The notes below the pieces were generated by a model that saw nothing but the letters and a program-made list of their open reading frames with translations, had not been told where the DNA came from and made no database searches. Shown here in pieces: positions 49,150-60,882 of a DNA stretch of 64,000 nt. The first letter of the stretch is position 1. Every line of letters starts with the position of its first letter. Made by a program: the position numbers and the translations under genes. Origin of the DNA: CAYLKK01 sp964412505 (GTDB lineage Bacteria; Pseudomonadota; Alphaproteobacteria; UBA3830; CAYLKK01); contig CAYPOM010000002.1 of NCBI GenBank assembly GCA_964412505.1, positions 42,545 through 106,544 on the forward strand, read 5' to 3'.

Positions 49150-49878
49150 ATGAATATTTTTCGAGCTTATTGTTTGGTAATTCCATTTTTGGTTTGCTCA
49201 TGTGCTAGTGAAAAAGCGCTTTATGAAATGCAAAGTAAAAATCCACATATTAACATAGAAAAAAAAAGAGATCCCTTCCAAGCATTAAATAGAAAAGTCA
49301 CAAAATTTAATATTGCTTTAGATAAATATATGCTTAGGAATATTTCTATAGCATACAAGTATGGCGTTAACGATAAAATGCGTGATTGTGTCTCAAATTT
49401 TTTACATAACTTACGCATGCCATGCTCTGCCATATTCCATTTTATGTGTTTAAATGGCAAAGATACGACAAAAAGTGTGTGGAGATTTTTAATAAATTCA
49501 ACAATCGGCATTTTGGGACTGTTTGATCCTGCAAGTAGGTTGTTTAAATTGAATTCAAAAGAAATTACATTTTGTAATGTTTTAGAAAACTACGGCTTGG
49601 TAGGTAAGCCTTATATAGTTCTACCAATTTTAGGCCCATCCTCACCTAGAGATATGATTGGATTTGTAGGAGGGATATTTTTAGATCCGCTTTATTACGT
49701 GTATCCAACATGGTTTAAGTTTGGACAAAAACCAATTGAGGCTATTAACGATAGATCAAATAATTTTGAAGCAATTGATAGCATACTATATAATTCTATT
49801 GATACATATACTACATTACGTGACATGTATTTAAAAAGAACGGACGAAGAAATAGCATTAGAATTATTAATCGACTAG
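49150..49878 (+). CDS. mlaA: Outer-membrane lipid-asymmetry lipoprotein MlaA (VacJ)
   Basis: Removes phospholipid from the outer leaflet and hands it to MlaC. 242 residues. Lipobox LVCSCA near residue 17, then the family motifs DPFQALNRKVTKFNIALDK, NSTIGILGLFDPASR, and GPSSPRDMIGFVGG. The other mla genes are elsewhere. Linked by 20-base gaps to rlmB and tdk. Confidence 0.93.
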   Translation: MNIFRAYCLVIPFLVCSCASEKALYEMQSKNPHINIEKKRDPFQALNRKVTKFNIALDKYMLRNISIAYKYGVNDKMRDCVSNFLHNLRMPCSAIFHFMCLNGKDTTKSVWRFLINSTIGILGLFDPASRLFKLNSKEITFCNVLENYGLVGKPYIVLPILGPSSPRDMIGFVGGIFLDPLYYVYPTWFKFGQKPIEAINDRSNNFEAIDSILYNSIDTYTTLRDMYLKRTDEEIALELLID

Positions 49879-49900
49879 GTATAAATCATCAGAGGTTGAA

Positions 49901-50476
49901 ATGGCAAAGATGTATTTTTATTATGCAGCAATGAATGCTGGAAAATCGACTAATTTGTTACAAGCTAGCCATAACTATACAGAACGTGGTATGAAAACAG
50001 AAATTTTTACATCTTCGTTAGATAATAGATATGGTTATGGAGAAGTAACATCAAGGCTAGGCATAAAAGCAAAAGCAACATTGTACGATAAGGATTTTAA
50101 CTTCTTTCAATTTATGCAAGATAAACAAGATACAGCATGTGTACTTGTAGATGAATCTCAATTTTTAACTCAAAAACAGGTAGAACAATTAGCAAGTGTT
50201 GTTGATACATTCAATATTCCTGTTTTAGCGTATGGGTTACGTACTGATTTCCAAGGCAACCTATTTGAAGGAAGTATGCGTTTATTAGCAATTGCAGATT
50301 CTATAAAAGAACTAAAAACTATGTGTTTTTGTGGCTCAAAAGCTGTTATGAACGCAAGGATTGACAAAGATGGAACGGTCTTGCGCTCTGGAGAACAAAT
50401 TGAGATAGGAGGAAATGAGTCGTATGTACCACTCTGTAGAAAACATTTTATAGAAGGAATTATAGAAAATAAATAA
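49901..50476 (+). CDS. tdk: Thymidine kinase
   Basis: Phosphorylates thymidine for salvage. 191 residues of the bacterial type II family. P-loop AAMNAGKSTNLLQAS near residues 9-20, DESQFL near 88, the lasso region with FEGSMRLLAIADS, and a zinc-like CFCGS with a second CRKH near the C-terminus. AGAGGT precedes the ATG. It is the last gene of the plus-strand run and is followed by a hairpin. Confidence 0.96.
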   Translation: MAKMYFYYAAMNAGKSTNLLQASHNYTERGMKTEIFTSSLDNRYGYGEVTSRLGIKAKATLYDKDFNFFQFMQDKQDTACVLVDESQFLTQKQVEQLASVVDTFNIPVLAYGLRTDFQGNLFEGSMRLLAIADSIKELKTMCFCGSKAVMNARIDKDGTVLRSGEQIEIGGNESYVPLCRKHFIEGIIENK

Positions 50477-50477
50477 G

Positions 50478-50507
50478 AGACAGCCATATCTCTTAATAAG
50501 GCTGTCT
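50478..50507. terminator. Terminator between convergent tdk and peroxiredoxin genes
   Basis: AGACAGCC (50478-50485) and GGCTGTCT (50500-50507) form a perfect 8-base stem with a 14-base loop, right after the tdk stop and before the stop of the opposite gene. T-rich sequence follows. Confidence 0.7.
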
Positions 50508-50521
50508 TACTTACAAATAGT

Positions 50522-51085
50522 CTACACAGTTAAGTTTGATTTATCTATTGGTTTATCGCCTTTTATCCAACCACACTGACATAATTCGCCTGTTTGCAAA
50601 GCATCCAGTACTCTCAAGACTTCGACAGGATTACGTCCAATCCCCATGTCTGTTACCATCGCAAAGCGAATTATATTCTCTGGATCGACAATGAATAATG
50701 CTCTTTTTGCTGCACCAGATTCACAATCAAGTATCCCTAGATTTGAAGAGAGAGTTTTATGAAAATCAGACATTAATGGATAATTTAGTTTATTTAAAGG
50801 AGTATGATACTTTTTCCATGCCCAATGCACAAACTCACTATCTACACTACACCCCAAAATTTGAGTATTTCTATCTTGAAACTCTTTTAACAAATTAGCA
50901 AATCCAATAATTTCAGTAGGACAAACAAATGTAAAATCCTTAGGATAGAAGAAAATTACTTTCCAACCTGTATAAGTATTATTGCATATTGTTTTAAATG
51001 CATTGTCCATGTTTAATTGATCTGCAGTTTGCTCACTTAAAGAAACCAAAGAGAACTCAGGAAATTTATCACCGACTGTCAACAT
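50522..51085 (-). CDS. 2-Cys peroxiredoxin (AhpC type)
   Basis: Reduces hydrogen peroxide and organic peroxides. 187 residues. The peroxidatic Cys is in FYPKDFTFVCPTEIIGF near residue 50 and the resolving Cys in the C-terminal GELCQCGW, a two-cysteine variant of the usual VCPANW. GCSVDSEFVHWAW is also typical of the Prx1/AhpC group. No ahpF or thioredoxin-reductase gene is adjacent. Transcribed alone. Confidence 0.93.
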   Translation of the reverse strand: MLTVGDKFPEFSLVSLSEQTADQLNMDNAFKTICNNTYTGWKVIFFYPKDFTFVCPTEIIGFANLLKEFQDRNTQILGCSVDSEFVHWAWKKYHTPLNKLNYPLMSDFHKTLSSNLGILDCESGAAKRALFIVDPENIIRFAMVTDMGIGRNPVEVLRVLDALQTGELCQCGWIKGDKPIDKSNLTV

Positions 51086-51160
51086 AATACAAAACCTCCA
51101 AAAATATATACAATTTTATGCTAACAGATTTTTCAAAATTATAGAATACATATTTTGATA

Positions 51161-51643
51161 TTACCTCATTTTTTTTGCTCTCATAGATTTACGTATCTTT
51201 ACGTAAAATGCTCCCTCTCCTCCATCTGCTCTATCTGCACACGATACAACAGATATAAAAGCGGATAGTTCTCTCTCTACTCTTTCTAGAAAACTTTTTC
51301 TAATAGTTTTGTTGTTTTTCCAACTGCCACCAGTAATTACAATTATATCGTTTATTCCAATTGCAGCTTTTTCTAGAATAAACTTCTCTAATTGCTCCAT
51401 AGCATCATTTAGTGTAAAACCATGTAAGTCTATTACATGTTCTTTTTTGAAATTTTTCCTTTCATTTTTCAGGAGGTCTCTTACGCTTAAAAAATCGTCT
51501 GATTCGTGCTTAAACATGCTATTGTTAAGTACGCTATCATTCAAATTTGGAACATCGTTTATGTTAAAGATTTTTTTAAAAAATACCTTCCTGTTTTTCC
51601 TTTGAAGTTTTTGAATACCATTAATATACTCTTCCCAATTCAT
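51161..51643 (-). CDS. Smr-domain protein
   Basis: 160 residues. The C-terminal Smr domain shows DLHGFTLNDAMEQLEKFI and IVITGGSWKNNK, plus GGEGAFYVKIRK, the DLHG and G-rich motifs of the small MutS-related nuclease family. The N-terminal half is a Lys/Asn-rich linker. Stand-alone Smr proteins are DNA or RNA nicking nucleases (SmrB cuts mRNA at collided ribosomes); which one this is cannot be told. It starts one base after the PBP1A stop region and is cotranscribed with it. Confidence 0.85.
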   Translation of the reverse strand: MNWEEYINGIQKLQRKNRKVFFKKIFNINDVPNLNDSVLNNSMFKHESDDFLSVRDLLKNERKNFKKEHVIDLHGFTLNDAMEQLEKFILEKAAIGINDIIVITGGSWKNNKTIRKSFLERVERELSAFISVVSCADRADGGEGAFYVKIRKSMRAKKMR

Positions 51644-51644
51644 T

Positions 51645-53534
51645 TCAACGTTCCAAGTGCTTTATAAAATTCGATATTTTTTTACGCCTTCTTTTTTGAT
51701 CGGCTAATTTATACATATCAATTTTTATTTCAGGAATATCATTCGATAAATCTTCATTATACAAAACTGAATACATATAATCGTGCCAAACTCTAGCAGG
51801 GATAGTACCACCTGTCACAGACTTTGCCATAGGGCTCATAACATCATTTCCTACCCACACGGATGTCGCTAAATTTTTTGCAAAGCCAGCAAAACAGGCA
51901 TCCATGCTATTATTTGATGTTCCACTTTTACCATATGCTTGAATTGGCAATTTAGCTTTTTTCCCTGTACCATAATCTACCACAGATTTTAGCAACTTTT
52001 TCATCTTCTCACAAACATCGTGACTCAAAACTCGTTTTCGCTCAATGCGTTTTCTATATAGCAGTTTTCCAGATTTCGTACGAATACTAATTATGCCATA
52101 CGGATCAATTTTATAACCTGAATTTAATACAGCTCCATAGCATGCCGTTAACTCAAAAATATTAGCAGCGCCACTACCTAAAGCCATTGTTAAATCATTC
52201 GGTATGTCACAAGAAAATCCTAATTTTCTAGCTGTGTTTTTTATACTCCTAACCCCAAATTTTTTTGCTAATCTAACAGCGCATGTATTTACTGAATATG
52301 CAAAAGCATCGCACAAAGTCAACTGTCCCCTACTCTGCCAATGATAATTTTTTGGAGACCAATTGCCAATTTTTATTGAATTATCTGATACACAATCTAA
52401 AGGATCTAAACCATTTTCTAAAGCATTTAAATAAACAAAAAATTTGAAAGAAGAACCTGCTGATCTTGCAGCAAAACACCTATTAAATTGGCTTTGGCTA
52501 TATGTATGACCTCCTACCATAGATTTTACAGCGCCTGTACTATCCATACAAACAAGAGCCATCTGATTTATGTTTAACTTGAAACCATCATCAAGTAAAT
52601 ACTTTCTAACAATAGCTATAGCATTTTTTTGCATTCTACGATCTAACGTAGTTCTTACAATAAGATCTTCGTCTGACGAACATAAATTAGGAATAATCTC
52701 CATTACCCAATCAGTAAAATATCTATTATCTGACATAGTTTCTGTTATTTTGTAGTTTTTATCACAATTTTCTATACATTCATCTACTTCAACTTTTTTT
52801 ACAAAACCACACTCAAGCATTGCAGATAAAACTATAGCAGCACGTGTATCTGAAGCATCTTGATTAGAGATTGGGGAATAAGCAGTAGGAGATTTCAAAC
52901 ATGCAGCCAATTTTGCTGATTCAAGTAGGTCTAAATCTTTTGCATTTTTCCCGAAGAATCTATGCGCAGCAGCATCTATACCATATGCACCGCCACCGAA
53001 ATAAACTCTATTAAGATATATCGTTAATATCTGATTTTTTGTGAATTTACTTTCTATCATGAAAGATAGAATCAACTCTTGCAATTTTCGTTTAATTGAA
53101 CGGTCAGGAGTTAAAAATAAGTTTTTAGCTAATTGTTGAGTAATCGTTGAAGCACCTTGAATTTTGTTTTTCATTATATTTGAATGGATAGCACGAAAAA
53201 CTCCTATTAAATCTACACCAAAATGATTATAAAATCGCCTATCTTCTATAGCTAGAACAGCCTGATAAACATGTTTTGGAAGTTCATCTGTCATTACTAC
53301 TTTTCCAAACAAGTCACCATAACTTGCAATAACATTTCCGTTGCAATCTTCAAAAATAATACTAGACTTTCTAGTAGAAACCTTCAGTAAAGAAAGGCTT
53401 GGAATATCATAACAAACGTATGAACAAAGTAGAAATACAAACACAAACCCACAAAACAGTGCATACGAAATAACTTTAGCACTATTATGGGGTATGTTAA
53501 TTTGTATTTTTTTTCGTTTTTTTTTACCCAACAA
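51645..53534 (-). CDS. mrcA: Penicillin-binding protein 1A
   Basis: Bifunctional peptidoglycan glycosyltransferase and transpeptidase. 629 residues, shorter than the E. coli enzyme by the OB insert. A basic N-terminus and one transmembrane helix precede the GT51 domain (VLAIEDRRFYNHFGVD, GASTITQQLAKNLFL). The transpeptidase has SSFK (SxxK), SVNTC (SxN) and YGKSGTSN (KTG-like). No ATG lies near; it starts at a TTG just after AGGAGAGG at 53534 or the next TTG at 53531. It follows gyrB by 14 bases. Confidence 0.93.
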   Translation of the reverse strand: MLGKKKRKKIQINIPHNSAKVISYALFCGFVFVFLLCSYVCYDIPSLSLLKVSTRKSSIIFEDCNGNVIASYGDLFGKVVMTDELPKHVYQAVLAIEDRRFYNHFGVDLIGVFRAIHSNIMKNKIQGASTITQQLAKNLFLTPDRSIKRKLQELILSFMIESKFTKNQILTIYLNRVYFGGGAYGIDAAAHRFFGKNAKDLDLLESAKLAACLKSPTAYSPISNQDASDTRAAIVLSAMLECGFVKKVEVDECIENCDKNYKITETMSDNRYFTDWVMEIIPNLCSSDEDLIVRTTLDRRMQKNAIAIVRKYLLDDGFKLNINQMALVCMDSTGAVKSMVGGHTYSQSQFNRCFAARSAGSSFKFFVYLNALENGLDPLDCVSDNSIKIGNWSPKNYHWQSRGQLTLCDAFAYSVNTCAVRLAKKFGVRSIKNTARKLGFSCDIPNDLTMALGSGAANIFELTACYGAVLNSGYKIDPYGIISIRTKSGKLLYRKRIERKRVLSHDVCEKMKKLLKSVVDYGTGKKAKLPIQAYGKSGTSNNSMDACFAGFAKNLATSVWVGNDVMSPMAKSVTGGTIPARVWHDYMYSVLYNEDLSNDIPEIKIDMYKLADQKRRRKKISNFIKHLER

Positions 53535-53548
53535 CCTCTCCTAAAAAA

Positions 53549-55942
<2,394 letters not shown>

Positions 55943-55964
55943 TTACACCTTACTTTATATACGT

Positions 55965-55993
55965 AGTTTACTTGATTTTTAACATAACGCCAA
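55965..55993 (-). promoter_or_regulatory. Sigma-70 type promoter for gyrB
   Basis: Minus strand: TTGGCG (55993-55988), 17-base spacer, TAAACT (55970-55965). It overlaps the ctpA promoter on the other strand almost completely, so the two may compete or both respond to supercoiling. Confidence 0.4.
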
Positions 55994-56000
55994 GTATAAT
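55972..56000 (+). promoter_or_regulatory. Sigma-70 type promoter for the ctpA-prfA-prmC operon
   Basis: TTGATT (55972-55977), an exact 17-base spacer, then a perfect TATAAT (55995-56000). The ctpA ATG is 24 bases further on. Confidence 0.6.
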
Positions 56001-56024
56001 TTTTGAAATTTTTAGGCTATCTGT

Positions 56025-57632
56025 ATGCTACATAACAAATTAGTATTTAACTTTCTGATTTTTTCTGTTGTTGGAGTATGTAATTTTTCTTTTTGCTGTG
56101 ACGCAAATAAGACAGAAGATAGTGAACATGGAGAAATTACAGATAGCAGTGTAGCAAGTGCAGTTGGGAAAGGAGAATCTTTAGCTCTTCCTGAGGCATT
56201 AGTAAAAAATGTAGGGAAAGAAAAAGCTCTTGCAATTTTTTTAAATGCTATAGTAGATTCAGTAAAAAATAATCATGTTGTAAAATATGAAAATTCTGAG
56301 TTACTATTGAAAGCAGTAGAAGGATTCTTATCAAACTTAGATCCTCACACATCATATTTAAATGAAAAAACATTTAAATCATTGATAGAACAAACAGACG
56401 GTCAGTTTGGCGGTATAGGGACTGAAATAATAATAGATTCAGGGCTTATAAGAATCGTAACTCCGATAGATGACACACCAGCGTACAAGGAAGGGCTAAA
56501 ATCTGGGGATTATGTTATATGCATAGACGATGAATATATAAATGGGATTTCAGCAGACGAAGCTGTCACAAAGTTAAGAGGAAAGCCTGGAACAAAAGTC
56601 AAACTAAAAATAAAAAGGACAGGCAAAGATCCATTCGACGTAGAAATTACTAGAGACATAATAAAAATACAATCTGTAAAAGCAGAGCTTTTAGATGGAG
56701 TTGGATATATAAGAATTTCATCATTTGATAAAAATACAACAAAAGATATGCTTAAATTCATACAAGATGCTAAACGAAATCTAGGAGATAAATTTCAAGG
56801 CGTAATTCTAGATATGAGAAATAATCCAGGAGGATTATTAGATGAAGCATATTCAGTCGCAGATGCATTTTTAGATTCAGGAAAAATAGTCACTACAAAA
56901 GGTCGTGTCCCTGCGACATTTTTTGAGTTCAACGCAAAAAAAGGTGATGTATTAGAAGGTAAACCAGTTGTAGTACTAGTTAACAGTGGAACAGCGTCTG
57001 CACCTGAAATTGTCGCAGCAGCTTTACAAGATAACAAGAGGGCAATTATTGTCGGAACAAGAACATTTGGAAAAGGTTCTGTACAAAGTTTGATTCCTTT
57101 GTCTAATAAAACTGGAATGAAAATAACAATTGCTATGCACTACAAACCTTCAGGCGAATGCATACAATGCAAAGGCGTTTCACCTGACGTAGAAGTAAAA
57201 CCTGCGTCTATTTCAGAATTAAAGGATTACACATGTTTAAGAGAAGAAAATATTAAACATGCAATAGGTGGCTTGTCTGAAGAAAGCGCTGTTTTAACTG
57301 AGTGCACAGCAAAGAAAATCCAAAAAGAAAATGAGCAAGAAGAAGTTAACCAACACACTGTAAATAAAATCATGGAATTTGTAAAAGATTTGTTTGGGCT
57401 TAAAAATGTTGATTCTAAATCAGATAGAGAAATTCGCAAGAAAGTAAAGGAGCTCTCAAAATCTAAAGAAAAAAGTGAAGACGACGATTTTGATTTATTG
57501 TGTAGGAAGTTACCTTTAGAAGAAAGAATCGAGAAGGATTTACAACTAAGGGAATCTTTCACAATCTTAAGGGCATTTAAAAGTTACTCTATAATATTAA
57601 AAAAGCAAGAAGAAAATAAAAAGTTAAAGTAA
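56025..57632 (+). CDS. ctpA: Carboxyl-terminal processing protease CtpA (S41)
   Basis: Periplasmic serine protease. 535 residues. A signal peptide (to about FCCDA) is followed by the conserved N-domain (LSNLDPHTSYLNEKTF), a PDZ domain (IGTEIIIDSGLIRIVTPIDDTPAYKEGLKSGD), and the protease core with Ser in LVNSGTASAPEIVA and Lys in GTRTFGKGSVQ. A charged C-terminal tail of about 110 residues (KELSKSKEKSEDDD) is longer than usual. In many alphaproteobacteria ctpA is next to a polysaccharide-deacetylase-like gene; here a short membrane protein gene follows. Confidence 0.95.
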   Translation: MLHNKLVFNFLIFSVVGVCNFSFCCDANKTEDSEHGEITDSSVASAVGKGESLALPEALVKNVGKEKALAIFLNAIVDSVKNNHVVKYENSELLLKAVEGFLSNLDPHTSYLNEKTFKSLIEQTDGQFGGIGTEIIIDSGLIRIVTPIDDTPAYKEGLKSGDYVICIDDEYINGISADEAVTKLRGKPGTKVKLKIKRTGKDPFDVEITRDIIKIQSVKAELLDGVGYIRISSFDKNTTKDMLKFIQDAKRNLGDKFQGVILDMRNNPGGLLDEAYSVADAFLDSGKIVTTKGRVPATFFEFNAKKGDVLEGKPVVVLVNSGTASAPEIVAAALQDNKRAIIVGTRTFGKGSVQSLIPLSNKTGMKITIAMHYKPSGECIQCKGVSPDVEVKPASISELKDYTCLREENIKHAIGGLSEESAVLTECTAKKIQKENEQEEVNQHTVNKIMEFVKDLFGLKNVDSKSDREIRKKVKELSKSKEKSEDDDFDLLCRKLPLEERIEKDLQLRESFTILRAFKSYSIILKKQEENKKLK

Positions 57633-57641
57633 GGAGCAATT

Positions 57642-57920
57642 ATGAAACAAAAATTTTTTGCATTTACATGGGTTATGTTTGGTCTTATAGTAGCAGCGTT
57701 AGCAGGACTAGAATATCTTATAAATAAAGAAGACAATTTTACAGTACAAAAGCAATATAAATTAGTAGTGAATGAGGAAGAATTAAAAAATGCAAAGGAT
57801 GAGAGGACTAAAAGTGATATAGAGAAAGATGACCATCTCAAAGAGAATAATGTTAATACAGAAAAAAACCAAAAAACAGAAAGCAAAACAGCTGTAAAAT
57901 CTGAAGAAAAAACAGCCTAG
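57642..57920 (+). CDS. Small single-span membrane protein, unknown
   Basis: 92 residues: a short basic start, one transmembrane helix (about residues 5-27, FFAFTWVMFGLIVAALAGL), then a 60-residue Lys/Glu tail of low complexity that is probably disordered or coiled. It has a ribosome binding site (AAGGAG) and sits 9 bases after ctpA and 9 before prfA, so it belongs to the operon. I know no family for it; the position often holds a larger envelope protein in relatives, so it might be a reduced remnant. Confidence 0.6.
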   Translation: MKQKFFAFTWVMFGLIVAALAGLEYLINKEDNFTVQKQYKLVVNEEELKNAKDERTKSDIEKDDHLKENNVNTEKNQKTESKTAVKSEEKTA

Positions 57921-57929
57921 GAGTTGAAT

Positions 57930-59018
57930 ATGTCCATAGAAAATATGATGGATAAAATTTTGAATAGATATGAAGATTTAAAAATCATGTTAGCTGAACA
58001 TGCAGGAGATTCAGATAGCTTCATAAAATTATCAAAAGAATTCGCTGATACAGAAGATTACGTTTCTGTAATTTCTGTATATAAAAATGCATTGCAAGAA
58101 GAACAAAGTTTATCAGAAATGCTAAAAGATCCATCGTTGGACGCAGATATGAAAACATTAGCTGAAGAGGAATTAGTCGCATTAAAGAAATCTCTTCCAA
58201 AATTGAAAAGAGATGTCGAAGTGAAATTTCTACCTAAAGATGTAATGGATGAAAAAAATGCGATTATTGAAATCAGAGCTGGTACAGGAGGAGATGAAGC
58301 GGGTCTTTTCGCTGGCGATTTGCTAAGAATGTATCAAAAATACGCAGAACATAAAAAATGGAAATTTGAACTCTTGAGCAGTAATGAAACTGGAATTGGA
58401 AGTATTAAAGAAGCTACAGCAAGTATATGTGGGAAAGGCGTATTTGCTCTTTTGAAGTTCGAATCAGGTGTACACAGGGTTCAAAGAGTTCCGGTTACAG
58501 AATCTGGAGGAAGAGTACACACATCTGCTGCTACTGTTGCAGTTCTTCCGGAAGCTGAAGAAGTTGATGTACAACTAGATGAAAAAGACTTAAAAATTGA
58601 TGTCATGCGTGCATCTGGTGCTGGAGGGCAACACGTAAACAAAACAGAAAGCGCTGTAAGAATTACGCATATTCCTACTGGAATTGTTGTTACACAACAA
58701 GATGAAAGGTCACAACATATGAATCGGCAAAAAGCTATGAAGATTCTCAGAGCGAGAGTGTTTGAGATAGAAAGTCAAAAAGCTGCCAATGAACGAGCGT
58801 CAGATAGAAAAAGCCAAATAGGTACTGGCGATAGATCTGAAAGAATTCGTACATACAATTTTCCACAAGGTAGAGTTACTGACCATCGTATAAACTTGAC
58901 GTTATATAAAATTAGTCAAATTATGGAAGGAACTGGGCTAGATGAAATCATTACGCCTTTGGTAGAAGCGCATCAAGCTGAATTATTAGAAACGTTTTCG
59001 ATAAATGAAAATAGCTAG
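57930..59018 (+). CDS. prfA: Peptide chain release factor 1
   Basis: Reads UAA and UAG stop codons. 362 residues from the ATG at 57930, six bases after AGGAG; an in-frame TTG at 57924 is less likely. The catalytic GGQ loop is in RASGAGGQHVNKTESAVRITHIPTG, and IRAGTGGDEAGLFAGDLLRMYQ is the domain 2 signature. It overlaps prmC by 14 bases, the usual pairing since PrmC methylates the GGQ glutamine. Confidence 0.98.
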   Translation: MSIENMMDKILNRYEDLKIMLAEHAGDSDSFIKLSKEFADTEDYVSVISVYKNALQEEQSLSEMLKDPSLDADMKTLAEEELVALKKSLPKLKRDVEVKFLPKDVMDEKNAIIEIRAGTGGDEAGLFAGDLLRMYQKYAEHKKWKFELLSSNETGIGSIKEATASICGKGVFALLKFESGVHRVQRVPVTESGGRVHTSAATVAVLPEAEEVDVQLDEKDLKIDVMRASGAGGQHVNKTESAVRITHIPTGIVVTQQDERSQHMNRQKAMKILRARVFEIESQKAANERASDRKSQIGTGDRSERIRTYNFPQGRVTDHRINLTLYKISQIMEGTGLDEIITPLVEAHQAELLETFSINENS

Positions 59019-59871
59019 AAATCTAGCCTTAGAAATTGCAGTAAAAATTTCTAATGACAAAATTGAAAAGGAATATAGTGTATTAATAAGAGAGCTACGC
59101 ATATTGCTTGCAAATGCTTGCTGTACAACATATGAAGATATATTCTTTAATTCAGGCAAACTACTTACAAAGAATGAATTCGTTATTTTTATGTGTTTTT
59201 TACATGAGTATCTACGAAGTAAACCTATAAGTAAGATTATAAAACGCAAGTACTTTTACAATCGCAAATTTTTTGTAAATGATGAAGTTTTAGACCCTAG
59301 AGAAGACTCCGAAACGATTATCGATTTAGCGCTTTCTCTTTTCCCAAAAGAATCAGACTTATCTATACTTGATATAGGGACAGGGAGTGGATGCCTAATT
59401 GTAACGTTGCTTATAGAATTTAAAAACGCAAAAGGGCTTGGAATTGATATTAGTAAAAAAGTATTGGAAGTCGCTATCACAAATGCGAATAGTGCTTTAT
59501 ATAATCGCGATATAAATTTCGAGATAATTGATTTTTTGAACAATTGCGACATATTAGAGAAATTCGATCTTATTGTAAGTAATCCTCCATATATAAAATC
59601 ATCTGAAATTGAAAATTTAGACTATAATGTAAAGCAATATGATCCTATCCAAGCTCTAGATGGAGGTAAAGATGGACTTATATTCTACAGAGCAATTGCA
59701 CAAAAATCTGAATCATTATTACATGAAGATGGTATAGTAATTGTTGAAATTGGATACAACCAATTTGAAGATGTTTGTAAAATCTTTGAGCAAAATAAAT
59801 TTTCTCTAGTAAAGCACCAGAAAGATAACTCAGGCATAAAACGCGCATTGGCATTCAGAAAGAATGTGTGA
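59005..59871 (+). CDS. prmC: Release factor glutamine methyltransferase PrmC
   Basis: Methylates the Gln of the GGQ motif in RF1 and RF2, both encoded in this window. 288 residues. The N-terminal helical domain is followed by PREDSETIIDLAL, the SAM motif ILDIGTGSGCLIVTLL, and the substrate motif VSNPPYIKSSEI. Ends in a TGA stop. It overlaps prfA and converges with mltG. Confidence 0.95.
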   Translation: MKIARNLALEIAVKISNDKIEKEYSVLIRELRILLANACCTTYEDIFFNSGKLLTKNEFVIFMCFLHEYLRSKPISKIIKRKYFYNRKFFVNDEVLDPREDSETIIDLALSLFPKESDLSILDIGTGSGCLIVTLLIEFKNAKGLGIDISKKVLEVAITNANSALYNRDINFEIIDFLNNCDILEKFDLIVSNPPYIKSSEIENLDYNVKQYDPIQALDGGKDGLIFYRAIAQKSESLLHEDGIVIVEIGYNQFEDVCKIFEQNKFSLVKHQKDNSGIKRALAFRKNV

Positions 59872-59904
59872 TATAAGCAGATACAATACAAAAGTACTTT
59901 CCGG

Positions 59905-60882
59905 CTATCTAATTTTTTCCCACGCTTTTTTAAATTTTTTCTTATATGCACAATGTTCATCATGTGTATTAGAAAAATGTAAGTCTGCTGAATCTGGATT
60001 ACTAGCAAAATAAAAATAAGAAGATTTAATTGGATTAGTGACTGCTTCTATATCTATAATTGATGGCGAACATATTGGTTTAGGAGGCAAGCCTACATTT
60101 TTATATGTGTTTCCAGGAATATCGACAAACCTGTCATTAAGTTTTAAATGGCGTATCCCCTCAAAAGTTCCATTAGTCATATGATATATTGATACTGCAC
60201 ATGATTGTAATCTCATACCGGTTCTTAATCTATTTAAAAAAACACTAGCTACAAATTTTATATCGTCTATTTTCATAGCTTCTCTCGCTATAATAGAAGC
60301 TAAGCATATAGCTTCTTCTGCGTTATTTAGTATACATCCACTTGTCCTAGATTCCCATAGATCATTTAATATTTGTTGTTTACTCTTTTTCATTTGCAAT
60401 ATGATGTCGTTTTTTGTAGTAGGATGAACAAATTCATATTTACCAGCTAAAATATCACCTTCAGATAAATCAACTGTTATTTCTCCCAGCAAGTCATTTC
60501 GCTTATTCAGCATATCTACAATACTAACCTTAGTTTGCCCCCTAAATATTACTATATTGTGGACAATAACATCTCCTGAACATAACTTTTTAATTGCCTC
60601 TAATAAAGTATATTTTTTCGCTATCTTATATTCACCTGGAGCTAACCTATATCCGATTAATTTTAAATATTCTATTGCGATTCTTGCATAAATTGAACTT
60701 TTCGCTATCCCAACTTTTTCTAATCCAATACATATATCACTTGATGTCTCATTGTTTGTCACAATAACCTTAGTAGAATAACTCTTCTCTTGCTGCCTAG
60801 TAATTTCATAACAACAATCAATCAAAAATCCAGAGGATAACAATAGAGATATTGATAATATCCCAAATGTATAATTTTTCAT
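59905..60882 (-). CDS. mltG: Endolytic murein transglycosylase MltG (YceG)
   Basis: Membrane-anchored lytic enzyme that cuts nascent glycan strands. 325 residues with an N-terminal transmembrane helix, a LysM-like region (APGEYKIAKKYTLLEAIKKL), and the YceG domain. The catalytic Glu is in LASIIAREAMKIDD, followed by FLNRLRTGMRLQSCAV and PKPICSPSIIDIEAV. The motif reads AREA rather than the common EKET, but the second Glu is kept. Last gene of the psd operon, starting on the base after the potD stop. Confidence 0.92.
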   Translation of the reverse strand: MKNYTFGILSISLLLSSGFLIDCCYEITRQQEKSYSTKVIVTNNETSSDICIGLEKVGIAKSSIYARIAIEYLKLIGYRLAPGEYKIAKKYTLLEAIKKLCSGDVIVHNIVIFRGQTKVSIVDMLNKRNDLLGEITVDLSEGDILAGKYEFVHPTTKNDIILQMKKSKQQILNDLWESRTSGCILNNAEEAICLASIIAREAMKIDDIKFVASVFLNRLRTGMRLQSCAVSIYHMTNGTFEGIRHLKLNDRFVDIPGNTYKNVGLPPKPICSPSIIDIEAVTNPIKSSYFYFASNPDSADLHFSNTHDEHCAYKKKFKKAWEKIR

